This document shows, piece after piece, positions 47,349-55,078 of a stretch of 64,000 bases of DNA; positions within the stretch are counted from its first letter, which is position 1; each line of letters opens with the position of its first letter. The notes beneath the pieces are model-generated. The model had not been told where the DNA came from and made no database searches. It saw nothing but the letters and a program-made list of their open reading frames with translations. Made by a program: the position numbers and the translations under genes. Origin of the DNA: a virus; IMG/VR virus record IMGVR_UViG_3300037189_005847, positions 1 through 64,000 of that record; one strand, written 5' to 3'.

Positions 47349-48155
47349 TTATTCCTTAAATTTGATGTTTTGTTCGAGTTCACGAGATTCAGGTTCATAA
47401 AGTGATCTAAGGTAATTATTACTTTCTATCACAGTTTTAAGTATAGACAAATCAGGAGCTTCATGCAAGAGGGCTTTTGAATCTTTTGGGAAGCAGGCTC
47501 CGCCAAATCCTCTTTTACCATCTAGTCCTGGCACTAACCAATGGCTTGTTCCAAGACGAGCATCAGTTTGTAGTGAGTTGACTACATGATGCCAGCTTTG
47601 CTTATCATCAAAATAGTTATACAGTTCGTTTAGGTATGCAACTTTCATTGCAAGCATTGTGTTGGTAATATATTTAACCCAGCAGGCTTCTTCACCACTA
47701 ACATGCTGATACCGATATGCAAAGCATATAGAGTACTTACGATAGTATTCCTCTATTAAATCAGTGGCATACTCAGTACCGCCTAAAATAACGGTACTGG
47801 CTCCGATCATGTCGGCTACAGCGTTACGCTCAGTTAAGAACTCAGGATTGAACACTACGCGTTCGCTCTTAGCAAATTGCGCTGCAAAGCTGGGAGGAAC
47901 AGTACTTTTTACTACTACAAGACCGTATGTATTCTGAAGTAGGTATTGAATTGCCTCTAGAGTTATTTTAGTACTTGCCTGACCATCTTCTGATGATGGA
48001 GTAGGAGTACACACAAAACTAACATTAGGCTCAAAATCTACTACAGCAGATATGTCTACTCCCAGCTTTGGGTCAACTAGTAAAAGTTTATTAGTTTGGA
48101 ATGCTGCTGCAACTGCATTGCCAACAAATCCAACGCCTACAATAGCTATTTTCAT
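47349..48155 (-). CDS. UDP-glucose/GDP-mannose dehydrogenase-like (short form)
   Basis: 268 aa. Rossmann GVGFVGNAVA at the N-terminus, VKSTVPP, NPEFLTERNAV, the central EEACWVKYITNTMLA, and the catalytic Cys in GFGGACFPKDS. The usual C-terminal substrate-binding domain is missing (full enzymes are about 400 aa or more), as in other phage versions. It would oxidise the sugar to a uronic acid; the substrate, UDP-glucose or GDP-mannose, is undecided. Confidence 0.75.
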   Translation of the reverse strand: MKIAIVGVGFVGNAVAAAFQTNKLLLVDPKLGVDISAVVDFEPNVSFVCTPTPSSEDGQASTKITLEAIQYLLQNTYGLVVVKSTVPPSFAAQFAKSERVVFNPEFLTERNAVADMIGASTVILGGTEYATDLIEEYYRKYSICFAYRYQHVSGEEACWVKYITNTMLAMKVAYLNELYNYFDDKQSWHHVVNSLQTDARLGTSHWLVPGLDGKRGFGGACFPKDSKALLHEAPDLSILKTVIESNNYLRSLYEPESRELEQNIKFKE

Positions 48156-48574
48156 TTTGTTTCCATTTCCGATACTCTAGCGCGTAATCCGCTAGAACTA
48201 AATCTATGGTCTCTAGTGTTGAAGTAGAGACTTATGTCACGCTTCTTGCATATGTCTTTTCCAGTAAAATCTTTATCCTTATACTCTTCTCCTAGTACTC
48301 GAACGTTTATTGGAAAGAGACTGAGTATATCTTCTAGATCTTGCTCTGTGTGATATACTATGATCTCGTCTACATACTTAACTGCTGAAAGCTGAATATA
48401 CCGTTCGACCAGTGTCTGAACAGGTTTATTTTTATTATTTCGGTCTACAGAAGGGTCTACTTGCAACCCTGCTATAAGCCAATCACATTGACTCTTTGCT
48501 TCTCTCAACATTGCTATATGGCCAGCATGTAACAAGTCAAAAGTAGAGCAAGTAAATCCTACAGTGTCAGACAT
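48152..48574 (-). CDS. Cytidylyltransferase-like protein
   Basis: 140 aa. CSTFDLLHAGHIAMLREAKS has the HxGH motif; SSSGLRARV corresponds to the second (ISSTxLR-like) motif. TagD/glycerol-3-phosphate cytidylyltransferase family. ATGA-coupled to the dehydrogenase, so both probably serve one sugar or alcohol activation route. Confidence 0.7.
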   Translation of the reverse strand: MSDTVGFTCSTFDLLHAGHIAMLREAKSQCDWLIAGLQVDPSVDRNNKNKPVQTLVERYIQLSAVKYVDEIIVYHTEQDLEDILSLFPINVRVLGEEYKDKDFTGKDICKKRDISLYFNTRDHRFSSSGLRARVSEMETK

Positions 48575-48654
48575 AGGTATAGAGTCTACTGATTATGGAT
48601 AGTAGCCGACCGTCCGATAACCATTGGGCTAGGCAGTGAAATAGTGGCATATTG

Positions 48655-49302
48655 TTATATACGATTTTGGTCATTTATTAAAAATCCTTTTCTCTTTACG
48701 TCCAAAAATCCATTGGCATCGTCTTCATTCTCTATGAATGTGTAGCCTTGCTGTATGTATCTGTATACAATTTCTTCATTATCTTCCCAGACTGGTATGA
48801 ACTCATCATAATCTGGGTCGGGAGATTCTCTAAAATGAACCTCTATTAGCTTTCCGTCTATAAATTCTGCGTTTATATCTGCAACGTCTGACATACTTCT
48901 AAACGGTTCTGGTAGCTCAATTAGTTTGTCAGTGCGAGACCATCTTGAAAATCTTATACCATCTTCCGATTTTTCACCTAACCAAGAGACTACGGGGTTA
49001 TGTACTCCATTATCAAGAGTGTAGTTTACACTCACATGATCGCCTGTAAATAATTCGCACCAGAAATATCCTGGAGGAACTTTAGTATAATCTCCAGACT
49101 GTATGTAAACAATCTTAGCTCCTACACTCATTCCTGCTAGGTTATATGTGGGTCTCACTATATATTTAGCTGACGCTTTTGGTGCTACTCCGCTAGGACC
49201 ACAACAGTATCCTAAAAACATAGACAGGTGTAGTTTATCAAACCACTTTCTGTGTTGCGGGTATAGCTCCCACGAATCAAAATCTTCCAGTAACCTTCTC
49301 AC
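48655..49302 (-). CDS. Conserved phage protein, ATP-grasp-like
   Basis: 215 aa. MRRLLEDFDSWELYPQHRKW, LSMFLGYCCGPSGVAP, IVRPTYNLAGMSVGAKI, GYFWCELFTGDHVSVNY and ADINAEFIDGKLIEVHFR match a family I know from marine phages with an ATP-grasp-like arrangement. Substrate unknown. Confidence 0.55.
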   Translation of the reverse strand: MRRLLEDFDSWELYPQHRKWFDKLHLSMFLGYCCGPSGVAPKASAKYIVRPTYNLAGMSVGAKIVYIQSGDYTKVPPGYFWCELFTGDHVSVNYTLDNGVHNPVVSWLGEKSEDGIRFSRWSRTDKLIELPEPFRSMSDVADINAEFIDGKLIEVHFRESPDPDYDEFIPVWEDNEEIVYRYIQQGYTFIENEDDANGFLDVKRKGFLINDQNRI

Positions 49303-49332
49303 TAAAAAGGAGCTGCCCGAAGGCAGCCCCTA
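49303..49332 (-). terminator. Rho-independent terminator
   Basis: Minus strand GGGGCTGCC-TTCG-GGCAGCTCC then TTTTT, ending the 49337-49693 transcript. Confidence 0.9.
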
Positions 49333-49336
49333 TAAA

Positions 49337-49693
49337 TTAGAACTTTACAGACAGTTCAACAAAAGCCTGTTCTTTTTCAAAGTTGTTGTCTAGAGTCATG
49401 TAAGTAGTAGCAGTTAGATACTTGAGCTGCGATGGTGCGTACACTACGCCAAACTCAGAACCAGTAAACTCACCGGCTTTAACATCTGCATACAGCGTGC
49501 CGTAAGCCGATAGATCTGCGGTAGCTTGGAAGGCTAGTCCAGTTTCAAAATCAGTGCCGAATAATTCATTTGATACGTCATAAGTAGTGGTAAGCTCGGT
49601 GTTCCAAGCTAGTTTATCAGTTAGATCTGCAGCCATTGCTGAGCCTGCGCTGATGGCTAGTACTGCGGTAGCTGCGATTAGTAGTTTATTCAT
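49337..49693 (-). CDS. Exported small outer-membrane-like beta protein
   Basis: 118 aa: signal peptide MNKLLIAATAVLAISAGSAMA, then alternating beta strands (WNTELTTTYDV, ATADLSAYGTLYADV, FVELSVKF) and a C-terminal Phe, the BAM recognition residue. Looks host-derived. A phage surface barrel could mask receptors or block superinfection; inferred. Confidence 0.65.
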   Translation of the reverse strand: MNKLLIAATAVLAISAGSAMAADLTDKLAWNTELTTTYDVSNELFGTDFETGLAFQATADLSAYGTLYADVKAGEFTGSEFGVVYAPSQLKYLTATTYMTLDNNFEKEQAFVELSVKF

Positions 49694-49729
49694 TATTTAC
49701 TCCAATTGTTTTAGTTCGGGTTTTTAGCA

Positions 49730-49900
49730 TTACACTTTCGTAATCACAATAGAATGATTCTCTACTGAGACGGATAGAGTATCGCCGGGAACCCAACCAG
49801 TGACGTCTAATACTTCTTGTGGAATTACCATAAGGCAGAGGTCTTCATCGTCCTCAATGTCTTGAAATATATCATCCACACTATATGTTCTTGTAATCAT
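49730..49900 (-). CDS. AbrB/SpoVT-like DNA-binding protein, 56 aa
   Basis: Start MITRTYSVDDIFQDIED; C-terminal IPQEVLDVTGWVPGDTLSVSV is the swapped-hairpin AbrB signature. Could regulate transcription or act as an antitoxin-type regulator. Confidence 0.65.
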   Translation of the reverse strand: MITRTYSVDDIFQDIEDDEDLCLMVIPQEVLDVTGWVPGDTLSVSVENHSIVITKV

Positions 49901-49909
49901 CATATCCTT

Positions 49910-49939
49910 AATATAGCATACACTATCCGATCTAAGCAA
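49910..49939 (-). promoter_or_regulatory. Promoter for the AbrB-like gene
   Basis: Minus strand TTGCTT, 18 bases, TATATT, directly before AAGGA and the start codon. Confidence 0.75.
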
Positions 49940-49972
49940 TATTAATATTACTTTGTCTGATAAGTTTATAAG

Positions 49973-50226
49973 GTGGGCCCGTTCTGTTTCTAGGTGGAAC
50001 CCATACCCACTTAAATTAAGCTACTAGAGCTAATTTAACAGGTGCTGAATTTTCATTTGCACTTATTGATTTTCTTGCGGTTACAGTCGCTTGCTCACTG
50101 GCTCCTCACGCATTGCTACAACGTATGTCGATCCCTTTTACCCCCATAATTAATATGGTTGGTGGAGGTAACGGCATCCGAGAGCCGTGTCCATTCCATC
50201 TTCACAACTTGCTACAAACGGAGCAC
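49973..50226 (-). ncRNA. ssrA: Circularly permuted (two-piece) tmRNA
   Basis: Order on the minus strand: acceptor piece (about 50226-50160) with T-arm ACGGC/GCCGT at 50188-50171 and TACCTCC-A-CCA ending at 50160; a 14-base intervening segment (50159-50146); then GGGGGTA (50145-50139), the 5' acceptor strand. The acceptor stem pairs completely with G3.U70 and discriminator A, the alanyl-tRNA synthetase identity. GGGATCGAC follows as D-loop. The tag frame at 50060-50016 encodes ANENSAPVKLALVA and ends with TAA in a hairpin. The RNA closes with a GTGGG/CCCAC hairpin. The T-loop (TCTCGGAT) is unusual. Two-piece tmRNA is typical of alphaproteobacteria. Confidence 0.9.
50016..50060 (-). other. tmRNA tag-peptide reading frame
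   Basis: Resume codon GCA then 13 codons and TAA: ANENSAPVKLALVA. AATAAGT stands before the resume codon as in other tmRNAs. The hydrophobic end (ALVA) would direct tagged proteins to ClpXP-type proteases. The stop lies in a TTAAATTAGCT/AGCTTAATTTAA hairpin. Confidence 0.85.
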
Positions 50227-50853
50227 TTAAATTATATATTCTGGATGCAATCCATAGTGTATTTCTCTATGGCAGTTGGCACATACTAAAATACACTTTT
50301 CTAACTCTAGTACTATAATATCTTCTTTATGCGTACTTAGATCAGATATTTTGTATTCTTTAATCTGCGGGTCCACATGGTGAAACTCTAGAGCCTGTTT
50401 ACATTTACTATACCCACATATATTACATGAGTAAGACCCGACTACTTTTAATATTATATCTTCTTTTCTAGAATCGTTTTGCACTATTTGGCAGTTTTTG
50501 CATTTTGATTTATACTTTTTCTTACCACTAGGTTGATACCCATTAGAGTAAAACTCCGTTATTGGTAACTCTCTGTTGCAAGCAGAGCATGTCTTTATTG
50601 TGTCTTCTTCTATTCCTAAAATTTCTTCCCTGTACTGTTTTAGAAAATAAAAATTAAAAGATGTATTCTTGTCTTTGTGTGCCTTCTCTCCGAAGATTTT
50701 CGTGAGTCCAACACTAACTTTTTGTTTAGTTAATTTATTTTCTAGGTAAGTACTAGGTGCCACAGATGTTTGTAGCATAGCCTCTATCAGAAGCTCATAA
50801 TTATCTACTTTTTTATCTATTACATTAGATAGTATGTATTCTTCATAAGTCAT
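50227..50853 (-). CDS. HNH endonuclease next to the tmRNA
   Basis: 208 aa. Two zinc knuckles, CSACNRELP and CKNC, then CNICGYSKCKQALEFHHVDP and CANCHREIHYG, the HNH core. Its stop lies directly before the tmRNA acceptor piece and its start after a 300-base structured region. It is probably a mobile homing endonuclease inserted beside or into the tmRNA locus. Confidence 0.8.
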   Translation of the reverse strand: MTYEEYILSNVIDKKVDNYELLIEAMLQTSVAPSTYLENKLTKQKVSVGLTKIFGEKAHKDKNTSFNFYFLKQYREEILGIEEDTIKTCSACNRELPITEFYSNGYQPSGKKKYKSKCKNCQIVQNDSRKEDIILKVVGSYSCNICGYSKCKQALEFHHVDPQIKEYKISDLSTHKEDIIVLELEKCILVCANCHREIHYGLHPEYII

Positions 50854-51155
50854 TTCTCCTCCAAGAAAAGGCTAGATAATGTGGAGGCATTATCAGGAGC
50901 CGTCGCTCTTTTCGCCTACAGTATAGATTATATTTGTGTGGTTAGGCATCTAACAGACGATCTTAATAGGTATTTTAGGGTTTCTGGGTTGTGCCTACTA
51001 ATATAAACCCTTTTTCGTTTCCACACTAGGCGGAACCCTTATACTACATGGGAGACCCCAAGTTGGTCGAGCTATGCCCAAATCTCCAGAGTATCAGTCT
51101 GGCGTATTTTAGTAGGTCGTCAAACCTACAAGCCCTAGTTCATTTCATGAACAAC
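50854..51155 (-). ncRNA. Structured non-coding segment upstream of the HNH gene
   Basis: No frame. Successive minus-strand hairpins: GTTCAT/ATGAAC, GTAGGT/ACCTAC, CCAGA-CTGATAC-TCTGG (51102-51086, tRNA anticodon-arm-like), TTCC/GGAA, AGGGTTT/AAACCCT. GGGTTCCGCCTAG resembles GGGTTCCACCTAG of the tmRNA 3' hairpin. Could be a decayed intron, an RNA duplicate or a leader. I cannot assign a class. Confidence 0.45.
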
Positions 51156-51353
51156 TTAGTTGACGCTAGATTGTTCATTAGCCTCTAAAGATAGAATTTC
51201 AGTTCTCACAGCTAGTCTTTGCTTTTTTAAGTCTACCAGAAGTGATTTATGTACTACGTCACGATTCAAGTTTCGTTCAGCTTCTAATTGACTTACCTGA
51301 TAGTCCAATTCGCGGTGCTTTTTGCTTAGCCATTCTTTACGAGTCATCTTCAC
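51156..51353 (-). CDS. Small coiled-coil protein, 65 aa
   Basis: Lys/Glu/Leu-rich helix (REWLSKKHRELDYQVSQLEAE in parts). No family recognised; ATG overlaps the end of 51337-51510. Confidence 0.55.
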   Translation of the reverse strand: MKMTRKEWLSKKHRELDYQVSQLEAERNLNRDVVHKSLLVDLKKQRLAVRTEILSLEANEQSSVN

Positions 51354-51510
51354 ACTCTTTTTCTATATGAACTCTGAATAGTTTTGTATCTCTATTTCTG
51401 AGAAGCTGCTCAGAGGTAAAATCTGGATTTTCGGTAGGTACTATAACAGGAGTACCACCAACCTCATGCGGTTGGTTAGTTTGTGTGTTAATTAACGTTA
51501 CTCGATACAT
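51337..51510 (-). CDS. Hypothetical protein, 57 aa
   Basis: MYRVTLINTQTNQPHEVGGTP, ending acidic (ECEDDS). Start overlaps the preceding stop (TAATG). No family recognised. Confidence 0.55.
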   Translation of the reverse strand: MYRVTLINTQTNQPHEVGGTPVIVPTENPDFTSEQLLRNRDTKLFRVHIEKECEDDS

Positions 51511-51719
51511 TATACTATACCCGATTCGTACACAACATGCAAATTATTTTTTAAATCAAAAATCTGTGCATCTGGCCAAATCTGAAGTAGTTCTTGGGCA
51601 CTCTTAATAGAATCGTAAGCTACCATCACCACACTAGAGTTTGCATAGTTATCGTTGCTAGCCTCAAAAACTACATGACGCACTAGCTCACCATTACGAC
51701 GAATTGCATATCTGCTCAA
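51510..51719 (-). CDS. Hypothetical protein, 69 aa
   Basis: MSRYAIRRNGELVRHVVFEAS; two-layer small fold with SAQELLQIWPDAQIF. No family recognised. Confidence 0.55.
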   Translation of the reverse strand: MSRYAIRRNGELVRHVVFEASNDNYANSSVVMVAYDSIKSAQELLQIWPDAQIFDLKNNLHVVYESGIV

Positions 51720-52027
51720 ACTTGTTCTCCTGTATCTGCATTAACTATAGCATTATGCAGAGTCATATAACCGCAGTCCATACCACGCATATACATAGAC
51801 CCATCAAAACCAAATACATCATATAGAATGTATCGGTAAGTTCCTTTGTCTATGATTTCACCTTTATAGATACGCTTTACTACAGCGTAAAACGCATCTT
51901 CACGTTCTTGCAGAGTAAGCCCATTCCACCAAGCGTCATTCTCGGCTTCATAAGAGTCTTGTTCTTTTTGCATATCCTGCCCTAGCTCAGATATGATAGC
52001 TAGTAGATTACTAGTAGTTTCACGCAT
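51716..52027 (-). CDS. Hypothetical protein, 103 aa
   Basis: Start MRETTSNLLAIISELGQDMQ at 52027, just after the upstream stop. Acidic and aromatic (YEAENDAWWNGLTLQERED). No family recognised. Confidence 0.6.
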   Translation of the reverse strand: MRETTSNLLAIISELGQDMQKEQDSYEAENDAWWNGLTLQEREDAFYAVVKRIYKGEIIDKGTYRYILYDVFGFDGSMYMRGMDCGYMTLHNAIVNADTGEQV

Positions 52028-52029
52028 CG

Positions 52030-52764
52030 TTAATCCCAAAGCCCCTGATAGTATTTTCCAAATAGTCGAAATCCGTTTTGGATACGAGCGGCATAAGCCT
52101 TTTGCCCATCCCAGTCGATTTTGTAAGTGTCTTCTTCATCTCTAACCATTTCACTGGTTCCATCTTCGCTAATCTTTTTAAATCGAAAACGAGAGCTACC
52201 GCTTCTAAACTGATCTTCCCAATCTTGTAGCGTTCCTGCCTTAGTTTCAAAGGCGTGAATCATTTCGTCTAGAACCCAATCCCAACGAGCGAAGTGGTGC
52301 TCATCTGGTGCGTGCATGTTCTTTTCTTCAGAAGTAAGAGCGCGAGCAGCAGTACTACGAAGATGTTCTGGTACATCTTCATCATCAACACTAGGTGCTC
52401 CGTGCTTATTCTCTTTAAGTTGTTTGAGCATAGGCAGCGCAATGTATGAGAGAGTGTTGTCCATTGACCAGGTGTCCCAACGGTCAATACGTACCTTAAT
52501 CTTACGCTCTTTGAACTTGTCAAGCCAAAGCAGAAAGCGATAGATTATAGTGTTTGGACGATAATCCATCATATCGTATATCTCCCCAACTTCAGGATCG
52601 GGGGCAATGCTTCCGTGAGCCAACCACTCTCCAAACTTGTGTACTCGGTCCGCAGTACGGGGAAATCCGTACTCATCCTTTTCTTTGGGAACCCAGAACA
52701 TTAGCTTTTCAGCTAGTTGATAAGGACCAAACCATTGGCGATAAGGGCCGATATATACTTTCAT
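52030..52764 (-). CDS. Conserved large-phage protein, 244 aa
   Basis: MKVYIGPYRQWFGPYQLAEKL start, KIDRWDTWSMDNTLSYIALP-like centre (VRIDRWDTWSMDN) and LLWLDKFKERKIKV. I know this family from many T4-like and marine phages without assigned function. Confidence 0.7.
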   Translation of the reverse strand: MKVYIGPYRQWFGPYQLAEKLMFWVPKEKDEYGFPRTADRVHKFGEWLAHGSIAPDPEVGEIYDMMDYRPNTIIYRFLLWLDKFKERKIKVRIDRWDTWSMDNTLSYIALPMLKQLKENKHGAPSVDDEDVPEHLRSTAARALTSEEKNMHAPDEHHFARWDWVLDEMIHAFETKAGTLQDWEDQFRSGSSRFRFKKISEDGTSEMVRDEEDTYKIDWDGQKAYAARIQNGFRLFGKYYQGLWD

Positions 52765-52871
52765 TTTCCACCTGTTATAATTGCGTAGACTATGTAGACC
52801 ACAGTCAAATAAAATCCAGCGAAGATTGCCAAAATAACTAATCCCGCTATTACAGATACTATTATACTCAT
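52761..52871 (-). CDS. Single-helix membrane peptide, 36 aa
   Basis: MSIIVSVIAGLVILAIFAGF plus YLTVVYIVYAII, one or two membrane passes. ATGA overlap with 52030-52764 supports translation. Confidence 0.5.
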   Translation of the reverse strand: MSIIVSVIAGLVILAIFAGFYLTVVYIVYAIITGGK

Positions 52872-52890
52872 AATTCAGCCCGTTGTCAAA

Positions 52891-53466
52891 TCAAATCTTA
52901 ATGCAGTCTGGAGATCCACCTACAGTAGTAGAGAACTTGATTGCAGCCCTGATGGAACCTATTACACAGGTTTCTGGCTTTGAAGCGCTATTAGCGTATG
53001 CAAACATAGCCCCCATAGCAAATTCCTGTCCACTACCTACAGCAGTATAATCGCAACTAGGCTCAAGCACTGAGAAATCCTCTTGCACGTGGAATAGTCT
53101 ACCACGCAAGCCCACTAGAAAGTTTCCTCCGCTCTTGTTACCTTCTTTTGTCTTTGCAAAAGAATGTTCATCAAAACACTTTATAAGCTCTGGAATAAAA
53201 TCTTTAACCAGATACTCATTTTCGTCTTCATCAGATTCGATTGGCGGCGGAGTAAAGTTATATCTAAGAATATCGCCCATCCTATAAGATGTAGTATATC
53301 CAATACCCATGCTAATTTTAGTTAGGCTAAGTTCTTTCTTTTCAAAAACGTCTAGTACGAGTAGTTTCGGCGTGCAATATACTTGCTTTACACCATTACC
53401 AGAGCCTAGCGAATCTGATCCAATGTATACGTCGCCTCCGTGTGCTAGACCTACAATACAAGTCAT
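52891..53466 (-). CDS. Proteasome/HslV-like Ntn hydrolase
   Basis: 191 aa. After Met, TCIVGLAHGGDVYIGSDSLG places Thr2 as the N-terminal nucleophile, followed by a conserved Asp and later GGNFLVGLRGRLFHV and AVGSGQEFAMGAM, as in proteasome beta subunits and HslV. Similar phage proteins exist in Bacillus phages. Possible virion or host-protein protease; no partner ATPase in this window. Confidence 0.7.
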   Translation of the reverse strand: MTCIVGLAHGGDVYIGSDSLGSGNGVKQVYCTPKLLVLDVFEKKELSLTKISMGIGYTTSYRMGDILRYNFTPPPIESDEDENEYLVKDFIPELIKCFDEHSFAKTKEGNKSGGNFLVGLRGRLFHVQEDFSVLEPSCDYTAVGSGQEFAMGAMFAYANSASKPETCVIGSIRAAIKFSTTVGGSPDCIKI

Positions 53467-53747
53467 TTATATTTTTCCTCTAACCGTTTAACCCACTTCA
53501 GTACATATTCATCGCTCCAACTATTCAAGTAGGCGTTATCTTGCCTAAACAGTTTGAGCATTTCTTCTTCAGAGACGATATAAGAATCAACAATAAGTTC
53601 GTCTACATGTTTCTGTGAAAACTCTTCCAGATCATCGCATGTGACTAGATCTGCTAGGTTCTCTAGAGTATCGCCTTCTTTCATTTCAACTACGTATCGG
53701 TGTTTGAACACAGATACAGTAGTAAAAGTAGCATAACGTTTTGTCAT
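53463..53747 (-). CDS. Hypothetical protein, 94 aa
   Basis: Start MTKRYATFTTVSVFKHRYVV at 53747. Acidic; ends LKWVKRLEEKYK. ATGA overlaps both sides. No family recognised. Confidence 0.55.
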   Translation of the reverse strand: MTKRYATFTTVSVFKHRYVVEMKEGDTLENLADLVTCDDLEEFSQKHVDELIVDSYIVSEEEMLKLFRQDNAYLNSWSDEYVLKWVKRLEEKYK

Positions 53748-54022
53748 AGCGCTTCCCATTCTCCAGTTACTGCATTTGTCCTGCACACGCTAAAACGATC
53801 CTTGACTTTAGATTGGTCAGGGTTTTCTACCCGTTCGTATCGACCACCAGTCCATTCATCCCAAAAAGCAAAATGGCTTTTAAAGTTGTCTTGATCCTTA
53901 CACCATTGTGCTGAAGCTTCGGTCCAAGGCCAATAAAACTTCGTTTTAGGCTTAAGGTTCTCGCGCTCCCAAGCTACATGCCTGCGAGCGCGAGCATATG
54001 ATTCTGCAAAAGTTTCTGTCAT
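53744..54022 (-). CDS. Hypothetical protein, 92 aa
   Basis: MTETFAESYARARRHVAWERE; aromatic and charged (HFAFWDEWTGGRYERVE). No family recognised. Confidence 0.55.
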   Translation of the reverse strand: MTETFAESYARARRHVAWERENLKPKTKFYWPWTEASAQWCKDQDNFKSHFAFWDEWTGGRYERVENPDQSKVKDRFSVCRTNAVTGEWEAL

Positions 54023-54023
54023 G

Positions 54024-54680
54024 TTATAGCTCTACATCCACATATTCTAAAATTCCAATACACCGAAACATAGTGCGTCCGTACTTGTGGTGCACGGTGT
54101 GATGCCAGTGTCCAAAATACCATTCTTCTGGTTGATGGATCTCAAATAGGCGTTGTAGGAAGTCGCCAGTACGAGTATTATATCGCGGACCTTTTAGAAG
54201 CCCTGTTTTCCAAAACATCTCATCTGCAATATTATGGGGGCAGTCGTGAGTAATCATTACACGGGGTTTGACGGTGCTATAGGTGTCCAACATCTGTGCA
54301 AACTGATCGTCTGAGCACTCTTCATCTTCCCACCAGTCTACGTTCTTCTGACGTTTATACCAGCCAGGAGGAGCCTGTGGGTTGTCAATAGACCAGGCCC
54401 CACCAACGAACATCACATCATTCTCTACACGACCGTCTGGAATCCAGCTCTGGAATGTTTTACACACAGCAGGATTGTCATGATTTCCACGAATGAAACG
54501 TCCATTACTAGCACACATATAACCGTCTACGCTTTCATGCCAATAATCGCTTTGACCAAAGCCTACACCAAAATCACCTACTTGAATGTGCGGACCTTCA
54601 AACTTGTCAACTGCATAAGCCTTATAGTCGTTGAACAGACCATGAATGTCTCCGACTAGACGAGTTAGTTGTTTAGTCAT
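54024..54680 (-). CDS. Calcineurin-like metallophosphoesterase
   Basis: 218 aa from 54680. VGDIHGLFNDYKAY, VGDFGVG, RGNHDNP, ITHDCP and GHWHHT provide the full metal-binding set. Probably a phosphodiesterase or protein/nucleotide phosphatase, as common in large phages. Confidence 0.75.
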   Translation of the reverse strand: MTKQLTRLVGDIHGLFNDYKAYAVDKFEGPHIQVGDFGVGFGQSDYWHESVDGYMCASNGRFIRGNHDNPAVCKTFQSWIPDGRVENDVMFVGGAWSIDNPQAPPGWYKRQKNVDWWEDEECSDDQFAQMLDTYSTVKPRVMITHDCPHNIADEMFWKTGLLKGPRYNTRTGDFLQRLFEIHQPEEWYFGHWHHTVHHKYGRTMFRCIGILEYVDVEL

Positions 54681-54843
54681 AGTAGTATTCTCCATTGATA
54701 GGATCAGTAATATCTTCTGGGTCGACTACTCTATACTTAACTACTTCTGCAACTGTACCAAACGACTGGGTAATCTCATGAGGGTCATTAACCCAATAAA
54801 CTTCTTCGTCTTCAGTCAGTACTTTATATACATATTCTGTCAT
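54673..54843 (-). CDS. Hypothetical acidic protein, 56 aa
   Basis: MTEYVYKVLTEDEEVYWVND, ending DPINGEYYYD. Overlaps both neighbours by start/stop. No family recognised. Confidence 0.55.
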   Translation of the reverse strand: MTEYVYKVLTEDEEVYWVNDPHEITQSFGTVAEVVKYRVVDPEDITDPINGEYYYD

Positions 54844-55070
54844 TCTGCTTTCCTATAGTCAATGACGCTATCGTGCTTGAAACTGCGCCACGCTTCTTTC
54901 TCCAAATCCCACACACAAGCAATGCCTTCTGGTCCTTGTGAGCGGCTATATGTTAGTGAATCAATCAAATCGCTACGCTGAGTGCATAGCATTTCACGAC
55001 GAGAACCATCCTTCTTAGTAAAGGTAACGATAACTCGTTCAGTTTTGAGTAGGTCCAGTAGACGATTCAT
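54840..55070 (-). CDS. DUF2693/WYL-like small protein, 76 aa
   Basis: VIVTFTKKDGSRREMLCTQ and CVWDLEKEAWRSFKHDSV follow the pattern of the small WYL_2/DUF2693 phage family (SH3-like). Possibly ligand-binding or regulatory. Confidence 0.65.
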   Translation of the reverse strand: MNRLLDLLKTERVIVTFTKKDGSRREMLCTQRSDLIDSLTYSRSQGPEGIACVWDLEKEAWRSFKHDSVIDYRKAE

Positions 55071-55078
55071 TTATATCC

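Noticed and set aside
51086-51102. tRNA-Ile(GAU) gene on the minus strand
   Set aside because: The arm CCAGA-CTGATAC-TCTGG is a perfect anticodon arm, but the D-arm is 11 bases away instead of one, and no acceptor stem or TTCGA T-loop matches.
50854-51155. Group I intron carrying the HNH gene
   Set aside because: I could not find the conserved P7 or P3/P4 core sequences, and no interrupted exon pair is evident.
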